Shown piece after piece: positions 16,907-25,217 of a DNA stretch of 43,518 nucleotides. Under the pieces are notes generated by a model that ran no database searches, had not been told where the DNA came from, and saw only the letters and a program-made list of their open reading frames with translations. Origin of the DNA: Phycisphaerales bacterium UBA1845. Its GTDB lineage: Bacteria; Planctomycetota; Phycisphaerae; UBA1845. Positions within the stretch are counted from its first letter, which is position 1. The number at the start of each line of letters is the position of its first letter. The stretch covers positions 49,123 to 92,640 of the forward strand of contig DDIR01000062.1 of assembly GCA_002338715.1 (NCBI GenBank), given 5' to 3'. A program made the position numbers and the translations under genes.

Positions 16907-18232
16907 TTGAACCGCGACTGGTTATTGACCATCTTGATCTTGCTTGGGCTGGTGGCTGGCGTTGTCGTTGGGCAGATGCTTTACGACGGCAGTTACAACG
17001 CCAACGATCCGGCGTCGGTCCACGCCCATGCTGGTGCGCTGGGCATTTTTGAATTCATCGGCGCGACGGTCTTTATGGGCCTATTGAAGATGCTCATCAT
17101 CCCGCTGGTCGCGTCGAGCGTTATCGTCGGCGTCACCAGCGTGGGCGACTTCTCGCGACTCGGACGCATCGGCATCGCCACGCTCTTCTATTATTTCAGC
17201 ACCATGCTCATCGCCGTCATCATCGGCCTCGTCATCGTCACCACCATCCGTCCCGGCGACGACCTGGCCAAGACCGCCAACGTCGCCCAGATGATGCAGG
17301 ATCAGCAAACCGACAGCCTTCGCGAAATCACCGATCGCGGAGAGGTGATGGCCGACGCGGGATTGATGGCCGCCGTCCGCAACCTCGTCGGGCAGATGAT
17401 TCCCGACAACATCGTCGAAGCAATGGCCAAAGGGCAACCGCTCGGTGTCATCTGCTTTTCGATCTTCTTCGCCGTCATCGTCACCACGCTCGGTGAGAAG
17501 GGCCGAATCATCGTCGACTTTTTCTCAGCCGTCTTCGAAGTGCTGATGCGCATGGTCGTCGCGGTGATGTGGCTCGCCCCGATCGGTGTGTTTGCGCTGC
17601 TCGCATGGACGATCGCGCGCATCGGGTTGTCGGTTTTCATCGGACCGGCTGGCAAGTTCATCGTCGGTTCGCTGATCGGTATCGGCATCCACGGACTCAT
17701 CGTCCTGCCGCTGATCCTCTGGATCTTCGGCCGCACGAATCCGTTTCGCTTCATGTTCCAGATTCGCCAGGCACTGCTCACCGCGCTGGCGACCGATTCA
17801 TCGTCGGCGACGCTGCCCGTCACCATCGAATGCACAACCGAATACGGCGGTGTCGGGAAGGAGACGGCTGGCTTTGTCTTGCCGCTGGGTTCAACGATCA
17901 ACATGGACGGAACCGCGCTCTACGAAGCGGTGGCGGCTGTCTTTTTGGCGCAGGCGTTTGGCGTGGACCTGTCGATGACGCAAATCATCATCGTCGCGGT
18001 GACTGCCACCCTGGCTGCGGTCGGGGCTGCAGGCATCCCCAGCGCGGGACTGGTCACACTGGTGATCGTGATCGATTCGGTCAACGGCAGCCTGGGAACG
18101 CCGGCGATTCCGGTGGCGGGCATCGGTTTGATCCTGGGATTTGACCGCATCGTGGACATGTTCCGCACGGTGGCGAATGTCTGGGGCGATGCCGTCGGGG
18201 CGAAGATCATCGATCGGTTGGCCCACGACTGA
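16907..18232 (+). CDS. Dicarboxylate/amino acid:cation symporter (DAACS, GltP/DctA-like)
   Basis: This is a 441-aa inner-membrane secondary transporter that couples uptake of acidic amino acids or C4-dicarboxylates to Na+ or H+. Family motifs are present: MLIIPLVASSVIVGV in TM3, the serine-rich DSSSATLPVTIE of the first re-entrant loop, STINMDGTALYEAVAAVFLAQ (NMDGT in TM7), GAAGIPSAGLV in the second re-entrant loop, and GFDRIVDMFRTVANVWGD in TM8. A loop of about 60 residues between TM4 and TM5 (PGDDLAKTANVAQMM..) is also typical. The start is TTG 16907, with GGAG 6 nt upstream. An upstream GTG at 16862 lies inside the palindrome and would add an untypical leader. Substrate specificity cannot be decided from the sequence. 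Confidence 0.93.
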   Translation: MNRDWLLTILILLGLVAGVVVGQMLYDGSYNANDPASVHAHAGALGIFEFIGATVFMGLLKMLIIPLVASSVIVGVTSVGDFSRLGRIGIATLFYYFSTMLIAVIIGLVIVTTIRPGDDLAKTANVAQMMQDQQTDSLREITDRGEVMADAGLMAAVRNLVGQMIPDNIVEAMAKGQPLGVICFSIFFAVIVTTLGEKGRIIVDFFSAVFEVLMRMVVAVMWLAPIGVFALLAWTIARIGLSVFIGPAGKFIVGSLIGIGIHGLIVLPLILWIFGRTNPFRFMFQIRQALLTALATDSSSATLPVTIECTTEYGGVGKETAGFVLPLGSTINMDGTALYEAVAAVFLAQAFGVDLSMTQIIIVAVTATLAAVGAAGIPSAGLVTLVIVIDSVNGSLGTPAIPVAGIGLILGFDRIVDMFRTVANVWGDAVGAKIIDRLAHD

Positions 18233-18358
18233 TCGCGCGGGCGCATCAGCCCACCACCCGTGAAAAAACACCCCAAGCCCGACTATGTGCTGGGAATTGT
18301 TGAAGAAAACGGGATAATGCAGCCGTACTCATGAAGGCGTAACCGTGAACCGGAATCC

Positions 18359-18365
18359 AAGGAGG
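18359..18365 (+). promoter_or_regulatory. Strong Shine-Dalgarno AAGGAGG before a non-canonical ATC start
   Basis: AAGGAGG is a perfect anti-16S match. The only sensibly spaced in-frame start candidates for pseB are ATC at 18374 (8 nt away) and GTC at 18371. The in-frame stop TGA at 18332 excludes an upstream start, and no ATG, GTG or TTG occurs in frame before 18512, which is already inside the conserved domain. Confidence 0.7.
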
Positions 18366-18373
18366 GATTCGTC

Positions 18374-19348
18374 ATCGATTGGTCATCGTCAACCATCCTG
18401 GTCACTGGTGGGACCGGTTCCTTTGGTCAGCGCTTCGCCGAGATCATTCTCCGCGAGCACAACCCGACCAAACTCATCGTCTATAGCCGCGACGAATGGA
18501 AGCAGCACGAGATGCGGTCGCGCTTCCCGCACGACAATGTGCGCTACTTCATCGGCGATGTCCGCGATCTGCCGCGGTTGCGACGGGCGATGTCGCAGGT
18601 TGACGTCGTGGTCCACGCTGCGGCTCTAAAGCAAGTGCCCGCGTGCGAGTACAACCCGATCGAAGCCGTCAATACCAACATCAACGGGACGAAGAACGTC
18701 ATCGATGCGGCGCTCGACTGCGGCGTCAAGCAGGTGCTCTTTCTCAGCACCGACAAAGCCACGGCTCCCGTCAACATCTACGGCGCGACCAAGCTCGTCG
18801 CCGAAAAGCTTATCGTCCAGGCCAACTCCTATAGCCGCGGTGAGGATCGCACGCGATTTTCGGCGGTCCGCTATGGCAACGTCTTCGGCAGTCGCGGCAG
18901 CGTCATCTCACTGTTCGAACGGCAAAAGGCCGAAGGCGTCATCACCGTGACCGACGATCGCATGACGCGCTTCTGGATCACCGTGGACCAGGGCGTGCGC
19001 TTCGTCGCGTCGGTGATCGAACACATGCAAGGCGGTGAAGTCTTCGTGCCGAAACTGCCAGCCGTCCGCATCACCGATCTTGCAAAAGCGATGGCCCCCG
19101 AATGCGAAGTGAAAATCATCGGCATCCGTCCGGGTGAAAAGCTGCACGAATCGCTGATCTCGGTCGACGAAGCGCCGTTCACGATTGACATGGGCGATCG
19201 GTTTATCCTTTTGCCAGCCCAACCCACCGGCGCGGCGCAGACGTGGATCGACAAAGGCCGGCGCGCTCAGGAAGGCTTCAGTTACAGCAGTGAACGAATC
19301 GAAAACTACTTACCCGTCGATGAAATCATCCACCGATTGCAAAAGTGA
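18374..19348 (+). CDS. pseB: UDP-GlcNAc 4,6-dehydratase (inverting), first step to pseudaminic acid
   Basis: This is about 324 aa from the ATC at 18374. It is an SDR-family dehydratase converting UDP-GlcNAc to the 4-keto-6-deoxy-L-arabino sugar. The N-terminus IDWSSSTILVTGGTGSFGQ matches PseB proteins (MDW..ILITGGTGSFG) and carries the NAD-binding GGTGSFG loop. LSTDKATAPVNIYGATK holds the YxxxK pair, followed by RYGNVFGSRGSV, ITVTDDRMTRFW and GIRPGEKLHE, all PseB marks. Translation from the first ATG (18512) would delete the nucleotide-binding loop, so that start is not credible. An ATC start behind a perfect ribosome site fits best; a point mutation of ATG or a sequencing error is the alternative. 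pseC follows after 1 nt. Confidence 0.85.
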   Translation: MDWSSSTILVTGGTGSFGQRFAEIILREHNPTKLIVYSRDEWKQHEMRSRFPHDNVRYFIGDVRDLPRLRRAMSQVDVVVHAAALKQVPACEYNPIEAVNTNINGTKNVIDAALDCGVKQVLFLSTDKATAPVNIYGATKLVAEKLIVQANSYSRGEDRTRFSAVRYGNVFGSRGSVISLFERQKAEGVITVTDDRMTRFWITVDQGVRFVASVIEHMQGGEVFVPKLPAVRITDLAKAMAPECEVKIIGIRPGEKLHESLISVDEAPFTIDMGDRFILLPAQPTGAAQTWIDKGRRAQEGFSYSSERIENYLPVDEIIHRLQK

Positions 19349-19349
19349 C

Positions 19350-20564
19350 ATGCTGGCGATCAACGGCGGCAAGCCCGTGCGAACATCCATGCTGCCATAC
19401 GGGCGGCAGTGGATCGACGAGGATGATATCGCAGCCGTCGTCGAGGTGCTGCGCGGCGATTGGTTGACCACGGGACCGGCTGTCGAACGATTCGAAAAGA
19501 CGCTCACCGAACTTACCGGCGCAAAGTACGCGGTGTCGGTCAGCAGCGGGACAGCGGCTCTTCACGCGATGATGCATGCGCTCGGAGTTGGCGAAGGCGA
19601 TTTCGTTTTGGTTCCGACGATGACGTTCGCAGCCACCGCCAACGCGGTTCGGTTTTGCGGCGGCACTCCGATCTTCGTCGATGTCGATGCGGACAGCTTG
19701 CTGATCGACCCAGCGGACGTGGAAGCGAAACTGACGCGGGCGATCGATGCGGGCAAAATCGTCAAGGCCATCGTCGCCGTCGATTTTGCCGGGCAGCCCT
19801 GCGACTACGACGCGCTTGGTGCAATGGCCGAGCGTCACGATGTGGCACTGCTGGCTGACGGGTGTCACGCGCTGGGTGCGACCTATGGCGATCGCCCTGT
19901 CGGTTCGATCGCGAAGATGACGGCATTTAGTTTCCATCCAGTCAAACACGTCACAGCCGGCGAAGGTGGCGCGGTGACCACCAATGATGAATCGCTGGCG
20001 ACGGCGGTGCGACAATTTCGCAACCATTGCATGAACCGCGACCACCATCATCGAAAGTCGCAAGCCACCTGGGAATACGACATTGAGCAATTGGGGTTCA
20101 ACTATCGGCTGACCGATCTGCAAGCGGCATTGGCGGCCAGTCAGATGTCGAGGCTTGGCAGTTGGCTTGATCGTCGAAGCGAGATCGCGCGGGCGTATGA
20201 TGCGGCGTTTGAATCAATCTCAGGTATCGATCCACTCAGGAATTTTGCCAATCGCACACATGCTTATCATCTGTATGTGATTCGCATCGAAGCAGCCGCG
20301 ACCGGTATCGATCGGGAGCGGGCGTTTGAAGCGCTGCGGGCAGAGGGGATCGGCGTCAACGTGCACTATCGCCCGGTGCATCAGCTGGCTCTATACGCAA
20401 ACGATGCGGCTTGTGGGGATGCGAACTGCCCCAGGGCTGAGTCGGTTTACGCTCAGATGCTGTCATTGCCGATATTTCCAAAGATGACGGACGACGATGT
20501 CGCCGACGTGATCGCGGCATGTCAGAAAGTCTTTGTAAGACAATCAACAAGCGGCGCGACGTAG
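19350..20564 (+). CDS. pseC: UDP-4-amino-4,6-dideoxy-N-acetyl-L-altrosamine transaminase
   Basis: This is a 404-aa PLP aminotransferase of the DegT/DnrJ/EryC1 family that aminates the PseB product at C4. The PseC-like start MLAINGGKPVRTSMLPYGRQ is followed by DWLTTGPAVERFE, SVSSGTAALHAMMHALG and the PLP lysine in FSFHPVKHVTAGEGGAV. YRLTDLQAALAASQM and VHYRPVHQL close the domain. I chose ATG 19350, one base after the pseB stop; an ATG at 19320 overlaps pseB. The stop codon TAG is formed by the first bases of the palindromic element at 20561, so the element's insertion or spread has reached the last codon of the gene. Confidence 0.92.
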   Translation: MLAINGGKPVRTSMLPYGRQWIDEDDIAAVVEVLRGDWLTTGPAVERFEKTLTELTGAKYAVSVSSGTAALHAMMHALGVGEGDFVLVPTMTFAATANAVRFCGGTPIFVDVDADSLLIDPADVEAKLTRAIDAGKIVKAIVAVDFAGQPCDYDALGAMAERHDVALLADGCHALGATYGDRPVGSIAKMTAFSFHPVKHVTAGEGGAVTTNDESLATAVRQFRNHCMNRDHHHRKSQATWEYDIEQLGFNYRLTDLQAALAASQMSRLGSWLDRRSEIARAYDAAFESISGIDPLRNFANRTHAYHLYVIRIEAAATGIDRERAFEALRAEGIGVNVHYRPVHQLALYANDAACGDANCPRAESVYAQMLSLPIFPKMTDDDVADVIAACQKVFVRQSTSGAT

Positions 20565-20624
20565 GGTGGGCCGTACCCACCATGTCGTCGAAATTCAAAC
20601 GGCGGTGGGCACGACCCACCCTAC
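20561..20624. repeat. 64-bp palindromic intergenic element, copy 3 (inside the operon)
   Basis: It has the same arms as the copies at 1076 and 8155 (GTAGGGTGGGCCGTACCCACC .. GGTGGGCACGACCCACCCTAC), with single changes in each arm that partly keep pairing. It covers the pseC stop codon and ends 6 nt before the next start codon. It therefore removes any Shine-Dalgarno for that gene and places a strong hairpin within the operon mRNA. Confidence 0.85.
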
Positions 20625-20630
20625 AAAACC

Positions 20631-21674
20631 ATGAACCAACACGTACGAATCGCAGACAAGATCATCGGCGACGGCCAACCTGTGTTCATCTCGGTCGAAG
20701 TCGGAACGACGTGCAACGGCGACCTAGACGCATCGCTCAAGTTAATCGAAGCCGCATCCGATGCCGGCGCCGACGCGATCAAGTTCATGATCATCGGTCC
20801 GGAATACTTCATGAGCGACCGCAGCGTCGTGTATGAATACGAATGCGCGTCGGGCCAACGTCACGAAAACATGTTCGAGATGTTCAGCGGGCTGACGTTC
20901 ACCACCAAAGAATGGCAGACCATCGCGGCGCATTGCAGAAAGTGCGGCATCATTTTCGGCGCGACCGTCGACTATCTGCCCGGCGTGAATCTGGCGGTCG
21001 AGTTGCAAACCGAATTTCTAAAACTCAGCTCGTGGGACACCGCCAACGTCCCGCTCATTCGCAAGATGGCGCAAGCAGGTAAACCGCTGCAGATCGACAC
21101 CGGTCCAACGACAGCTGGCGACATCGACAAGATGCTCGGTTGGATTCGGGCTGAAGAGATGGACGATGTCATCCTGGTTCATTGCAGCCACGCAAAGGAG
21201 GCGTCGGGCGTCAACGTGCGAAGCGTGCCGTTCATGAAAGACGTGTTCGCGTGTCCGGTGGGATATTCCGCCGACAACCGCGACCACGTGGCAGATCTAG
21301 CCGCTGTCAGCCTCGGCGCCAACCTGATCGAGAAGCGGATGACGCTCGACCGCACGCACGAAGGCCATCATCATATCAAGGCGCTGGAACCGGACGAATT
21401 CGCCGATTGGGTCAAGACGATCCGCCGCTGCGAGGCGATGCTGGGCGACAATGCAATCAAACCGTCAGCTGAAGACCTGCGTCAGAAAGAAATGTACTTC
21501 GTCAGCGTCGTTGCGAACACCAACATCGCGGCTGGCACGACGATCAACGAAAAAATGCTGGCCTGCAAACGCCCGGGTACTGGGATCGCGCCGGAGTTGC
21601 TTCCGCAAATCGTGGGCCGACAAGCCAAACGCGACATTGCTGAAAACGAATTGCTGACTTGGTCGGACGTATAG
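20631..21674 (+). CDS. NeuB-like protein with altered active site (SAF domain)
   Basis: This is a 347-aa protein with the two-part NeuB layout: a TIM-barrel synthase domain (about residues 20-275) and a C-terminal SAF/antifreeze-like domain (about 285-347, ACKRPGTGIAPELLPQIVGRQ). NeuB enzymes condense PEP with a 6-carbon amino sugar to make a 9-carbon ulosonic acid. Key positions are changed here. NHNGD is TCNGD, the metal-ligand SDH region reads YSADN, and EKHFT is EKRMT, so both metal-binding histidines known from meningococcal NeuB are absent, while the downstream sibling at 23398 keeps them. It may be a non-catalytic partner, or an enzyme with another chemistry. It has no Shine-Dalgarno, since the palindrome ends 6 nt before the ATG. 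Confidence 0.8.
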   Translation: MNQHVRIADKIIGDGQPVFISVEVGTTCNGDLDASLKLIEAASDAGADAIKFMIIGPEYFMSDRSVVYEYECASGQRHENMFEMFSGLTFTTKEWQTIAAHCRKCGIIFGATVDYLPGVNLAVELQTEFLKLSSWDTANVPLIRKMAQAGKPLQIDTGPTTAGDIDKMLGWIRAEEMDDVILVHCSHAKEASGVNVRSVPFMKDVFACPVGYSADNRDHVADLAAVSLGANLIEKRMTLDRTHEGHHHIKALEPDEFADWVKTIRRCEAMLGDNAIKPSAEDLRQKEMYFVSVVANTNIAAGTTINEKMLACKRPGTGIAPELLPQIVGRQAKRDIAENELLTWSDV

Positions 21675-21698
21675 CGCACGGGGCACACTCAGACAAGC

Positions 21699-22346
21699 AT
21701 GATGCCAACAAAGCTCAAAACGCAGGGACAACCGACCCAACACGCCCAGGACCTGCAACGCATGTGGGCGGGCGAATTCGGGAAAGCGTATGTCGCCCGC
21801 AATTGCGACGCCGACGAACGCAGCGGCGCATTTCATCATGACCTGTGCCAGCGATTGGGCGTTCGCACCGTCCTTGAGGTCGGCTGCAACATCGGATTGA
21901 ACCTGACGCAAATCGATCACGACGCCTCCATCGACAGTTACGGGATCGACATCGGCGGCGAGGCTTTGCAGCGGGCCCGGGAGCGCCTAAATCGGGTCAG
22001 GCTGTCGCAAGCATGCGCATACCAATTGCCATTTGACGACGGCGCATTCGATCTGGTCTTCACGTGCGGCGTACTCATTCACCTTCCCCCGTCCGACCTG
22101 TCGACGGCCCTCCGCGAAATTGCCCGCGTTTCAAGACGATATGTCTGGTGCGGCGAATACGCATCGGACGAACCGACCGAAATGCCATACCGCGGCATGA
22201 ATGGCGCACTGTTCAAACGCGACTTCGGCCAGGCGTACAAGGAAGCCGTTCCCGAACTTTTGGAAATCGATCGCGGCTTCCTTGCGAAGGGCGAAACACC
22301 GTTTGACGACCTGACCTGGTGGCTTTTCGATCGGACCGAATCATGA
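21699..22346 (+). CDS. Pseudaminic acid biosynthesis-associated methylase (TIGR03587-like)
   Basis: This is a 215-aa class I SAM-dependent methyltransferase. The SAM loop is VLEVGCNIGLNL at about residue 56. FDLVFTCGVLIHLPP, a CGEYASDEPTEMPYRG stretch, LFKRDFG and a C-terminal FDDLTWWLFDR match my recollection of the TIGR03587 family, which is named for its occurrence in pseudaminic acid loci. The acceptor is unknown; methylation of the nonulosonate or its precursor is a reasonable guess. An ATG at 21702 is an alternative start. Its stop overlaps the pseG start (ATGA). Confidence 0.85.
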   Translation: MMPTKLKTQGQPTQHAQDLQRMWAGEFGKAYVARNCDADERSGAFHHDLCQRLGVRTVLEVGCNIGLNLTQIDHDASIDSYGIDIGGEALQRARERLNRVRLSQACAYQLPFDDGAFDLVFTCGVLIHLPPSDLSTALREIARVSRRYVWCGEYASDEPTEMPYRGMNGALFKRDFGQAYKEAVPELLEIDRGFLAKGETPFDDLTWWLFDRTES

Positions 22347-23401
22347 GCGATGGCATCCTGATTCGATGCGATGCCGATGCGGCGGTGGGCTTGGGACACC
22401 TGATGCGTTGTCTCGCCATCGCTGGAGCGCTCCGCGACCTTGGTGTACGCGTCGAGTTTGCCATGGGCGAACTGTCGTCGTTCGCCGCGCAGACACTTCA
22501 GGACGAAGGATTCTGCGTCCATGACGTTGCGGGGGCCAATTCTACGTTCGACAAGTCAGCCGCCAACGCCATGTTGCAATTGATCGCCGATCGCCAACTT
22601 GAATCAATTCTCGTGGATCACTACGGCGCATCCGCGGAGTACTTTGAAACACTGTCCGACCACACGAAATTGCTCGGCGTGATTGACGATCAAGCCATCC
22701 GCGATTTTCCCGGTGTTGGTTGGCTGCTGAACCCGAATCCAAGCGTATCAGCCGGCGAATACCAGGTGTCAGATGACGCCGAAGTTTTGATTGGTCCGCA
22801 ATACGCGCTGCTTCGCCTGCAATTTCGGATCGCGCGAGAATCAGCTGTTGGTCAGCACGACGCAAGACGCACCCGCATTCTGATTCAATTTGGCGGCAGC
22901 GATACCCGCGACGTTTGCGAACGTGTCCTCGGCTGGCTTGGGCGCATATCAGCCCCCTGCTCAATCACCTGCATCGCGGCTGAACATGCAGACATCTTGC
23001 GGCGATCGCATCGCGATAGCGCCCATGACATCGCCATACTTCCAGGCGTCGCAGACATCGCCGAGCACATGCTAAATACCGATATCGCAATCGGCGCGGG
23101 CGGCAGTTCGTGCTGGGAGTTGTGCTGCGTCGGTGTGCCGATGATCATCGGTGAGTTGTCGCCGGATCAATCGCGCATCGCCCAGGAATTGCACAACCGC
23201 GGGGCTGCAATTCACCTGGGTCAATGGAATCATGTCGCCAAGAATCAATTCATTGATGCAGTGCAAGTGTTGATCGACGACAGATCGCGCCGCAATGAGA
23301 TGGCCCAAATTGGTCGCGGCATCGTCGACGGACTCGGCGCAAAGCGGGCCGCCCAATCGATTGTCAAAACGCTCCGCGCAAAACAGGAGGTGGTCGCATG
23401 A
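22343..23401 (+). CDS. pseG: UDP-2,4-diacetamido-2,4,6-trideoxy-L-altropyranose hydrolase-like (PseG)
   Basis: This is a 352-aa GT-B fold hydrolase that removes UDP from the doubly N-acylated sugar before PEP condensation. The N-terminus ILIRCDADAAVGLGHLMRCLAIA holds the GxGHxMRC motif with the catalytic His. ILVDHY at about residue 97 and the C-terminal IGAGGSSCWELCCVGVPMI (nucleotide-binding, MurG-like) are diagnostic. ATG 22343 overlaps the methylase stop and the pseG stop overlaps the next ATG, so translation is coupled through three genes. If the 4-amino group is formylated here, this enzyme must accept the formyl substrate. Confidence 0.92.
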   Translation: MSDGILIRCDADAAVGLGHLMRCLAIAGALRDLGVRVEFAMGELSSFAAQTLQDEGFCVHDVAGANSTFDKSAANAMLQLIADRQLESILVDHYGASAEYFETLSDHTKLLGVIDDQAIRDFPGVGWLLNPNPSVSAGEYQVSDDAEVLIGPQYALLRLQFRIARESAVGQHDARRTRILIQFGGSDTRDVCERVLGWLGRISAPCSITCIAAEHADILRRSHRDSAHDIAILPGVADIAEHMLNTDIAIGAGGSSCWELCCVGVPMIIGELSPDQSRIAQELHNRGAAIHLGQWNHVAKNQFIDAVQVLIDDRSRRNEMAQIGRGIVDGLGAKRAAQSIVKTLRAKQEVVA

Positions 23402-24447
23402 AACCCATCCGAATCGGCAATCGCACCATCGGGGAAGGCCAACCGACATTCATCGTCGCGGAAATCGGCATCAATCACAATGGCGACGTTGATCTCGCGA
23501 AGAAATCCATCCAAGCGGCTTCAATCGCCGGCGCCGACTCCGTCAAATTCCAAAGCTACGAAACCGACGACTTCATCCGCGAAGGCTCGTTGACGTACAC
23601 CTACGAATCCGGCGGCAAGACGATCACCGAATCGCAGGTCGCAATGTTCAAGCGATGCGAACTCACCCCGCCAGACTTCAAAATGCTCAAGGCGTATAGC
23701 GATGAACGCAATGTCAACTTTCACGCAACCCCCACCAGCGTCGCGGGCGTTCGAAGGCTCGTTGAACTTGGTGTCGAAGTACTCAAGAACGGTTCCGACT
23801 TTTTGACGCGGCTCGATGTCGTTGAGGCCATGGGGCGTTCGGGATTGCCCACGGTTCTCTCTACAGGGATGGCCACCCTCGCCGAAATCGAGTCAGCCGT
23901 CACCGTCTTTCGCAAAACTGGAAACAACCAACTGATCCTGCTGCATTGCACGTCGTCCTATCCGACGGCGTTTGAAGACGTCCACCTGAATCGCATGGCC
24001 ACACTTCGCAAGGCGTTTAACTGCCCCGTCGGGTTCAGCGATCATTCGATCGGATCGACGGCATCGATCGGCGCGGTGGCGCTCGGCGCGTGCTGGATCG
24101 AAAAGCACTTCACGACCGACAAGAACCTGCCCGGACCCGACCATCGATTTTCGGTCAGCCCGATGGAACTCGAGCACATGGTTCAGCGCATTCGCGAGAT
24201 CGAAGCGTGCATGGGATCGCCCGCGCTCGCCCCTTCAAAAATCGAAGCCGAAGCGCGGACGCAGTTTCGCGTGTCGTGTGCAGCCGCCTGTCGGATGCGC
24301 GAGGGGCACGTGCTTTCAGATTCGGACATTGTTTTCCTTCGACCGGCCAGCGGACTCGCCCCCGCCCACAAGGATCGCCTCATCGGACGGCAAACGGTTC
24401 GCGACCTGAGGGCTGGCGAAACCATCGGGATGAACGATGTCAACTAG
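23398..24447 (+). CDS. Nonulosonic acid synthase (NeuB/PseI family)
   Basis: This is a 349-aa canonical family member with a TIM-barrel synthase plus a SAF domain. It condenses PEP with the PseG product. AEIGINHNGD, ADSVKFQSYE, STGMATLAEIE, HCTSSYPT, VGFSDHS and EKHFTTDKNLPGPDHRFS keep both metal-ligand histidines (SDH and EKH). The SAF end reads RPASGLAPAHKDRLIGRQ. One unusual point is FHATPTS where the family normally has a STPFD-type motif. The NHNGD signature is shared by NeuB, LegI and PseI groups, so I leave the symbol empty, although the PseB/PseC/PseG context argues for a pseudaminate-type product. It overlaps pseG by 4 nt and the next gene by 11 nt. Confidence 0.92.
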   Translation: MKPIRIGNRTIGEGQPTFIVAEIGINHNGDVDLAKKSIQAASIAGADSVKFQSYETDDFIREGSLTYTYESGGKTITESQVAMFKRCELTPPDFKMLKAYSDERNVNFHATPTSVAGVRRLVELGVEVLKNGSDFLTRLDVVEAMGRSGLPTVLSTGMATLAEIESAVTVFRKTGNNQLILLHCTSSYPTAFEDVHLNRMATLRKAFNCPVGFSDHSIGSTASIGAVALGACWIEKHFTTDKNLPGPDHRFSVSPMELEHMVQRIREIEACMGSPALAPSKIEAEARTQFRVSCAAACRMREGHVLSDSDIVFLRPASGLAPAHKDRLIGRQTVRDLRAGETIGMNDVN

Positions 24448-25162
24448 CACGCAAACTTCAGAATCGCTCACCGCATTCTGGCGAGCGGAATACGAAAGAA
24501 AAGCCGCCCACGATAGCCCCATCGTCCAGTCGGGTCGCGGGTGTAAGTACGATGCGCAGGAACTTCGCAACGAGATAAGCCGTGCGATTTCGTTGCTTCA
24601 GATAGAGCGATCGCACACGGTCTTGGATGTCGGCTGTGCGAATGGACTCTTCGGAAGCACCCTCATCGCATGCTGCCAGGAATACGTTGGCATCGAACCG
24701 GTCGAGGCACTTGCGAAGTTGGCCCGTCGCAATCTCGCGGAGTTTGAAAACGCAAAGATTCTGACGGCGTCGGGCGATGATGTGCGGTTGCCATCGGGTT
24801 CGGTGGATCGCGTCCTGATCGCCGAGGTCATTCAACTGAATCCGCCGGCGGCCGTCCGCCGCATGCTGCAGGAAATGGCGCGGGTACTGCGAAAACCGGG
24901 CCGAATCGTCATTTTCTCGGTACCCGACCGCGAGAAACAAGCCGCTTTTGAATCCGATTACACCGAAGAGATCAGGCGTGCCGATCACTTAAGTGACGGG
25001 GAAAAAGCCGCGATCCTGAACCGACAGGCCAACGCCCATTGGTACGCAGCCGACGAGCTTGTCGCGTGGGCGAACGAGTTGGGCGGATCGGCGCGCGTCG
25101 AGCGATTGCCCGAAAACGCGCCCAACTGCGACCATCGCTTCGATCTGGTGATCGACTTCTGA
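24437..25162 (+). CDS. Class I SAM-dependent methyltransferase
   Basis: This is a 241-aa protein. The SAM-binding loop VLDVGCANGLFGS is near residue 56, EPVEAL follows at the second strand, and VDRVLIAEVIQLNPPAA sits at the motif II position, with MARVLRKPGRIVIFSVPD after it. It resembles UbiE/COQ5-type small-molecule methyltransferases. It overlaps the synthase gene by 11 nt, so it belongs to the operon. The acceptor is unknown; a sugar hydroxyl or amine of the nonulosonate is plausible. Confidence 0.82.
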   Translation: MSTSTQTSESLTAFWRAEYERKAAHDSPIVQSGRGCKYDAQELRNEISRAISLLQIERSHTVLDVGCANGLFGSTLIACCQEYVGIEPVEALAKLARRNLAEFENAKILTASGDDVRLPSGSVDRVLIAEVIQLNPPAAVRRMLQEMARVLRKPGRIVIFSVPDREKQAAFESDYTEEIRRADHLSDGEKAAILNRQANAHWYAADELVAWANELGGSARVERLPENAPNCDHRFDLVIDF

Positions 25163-25217
25163 CGCTTGATCGCGATGCGCACGTTGAAACGAACTGCAAC
25201 AGAAAGGCCGCCCGCCG

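Noticed and set aside
18345..18629. GTG-started frame of 94 codons before pseB, which could suggest a frameshift
   Set aside because: Its translation is unrelated to PseB; the conserved PseB N-terminus is intact in the other frame, so no frameshift is needed.
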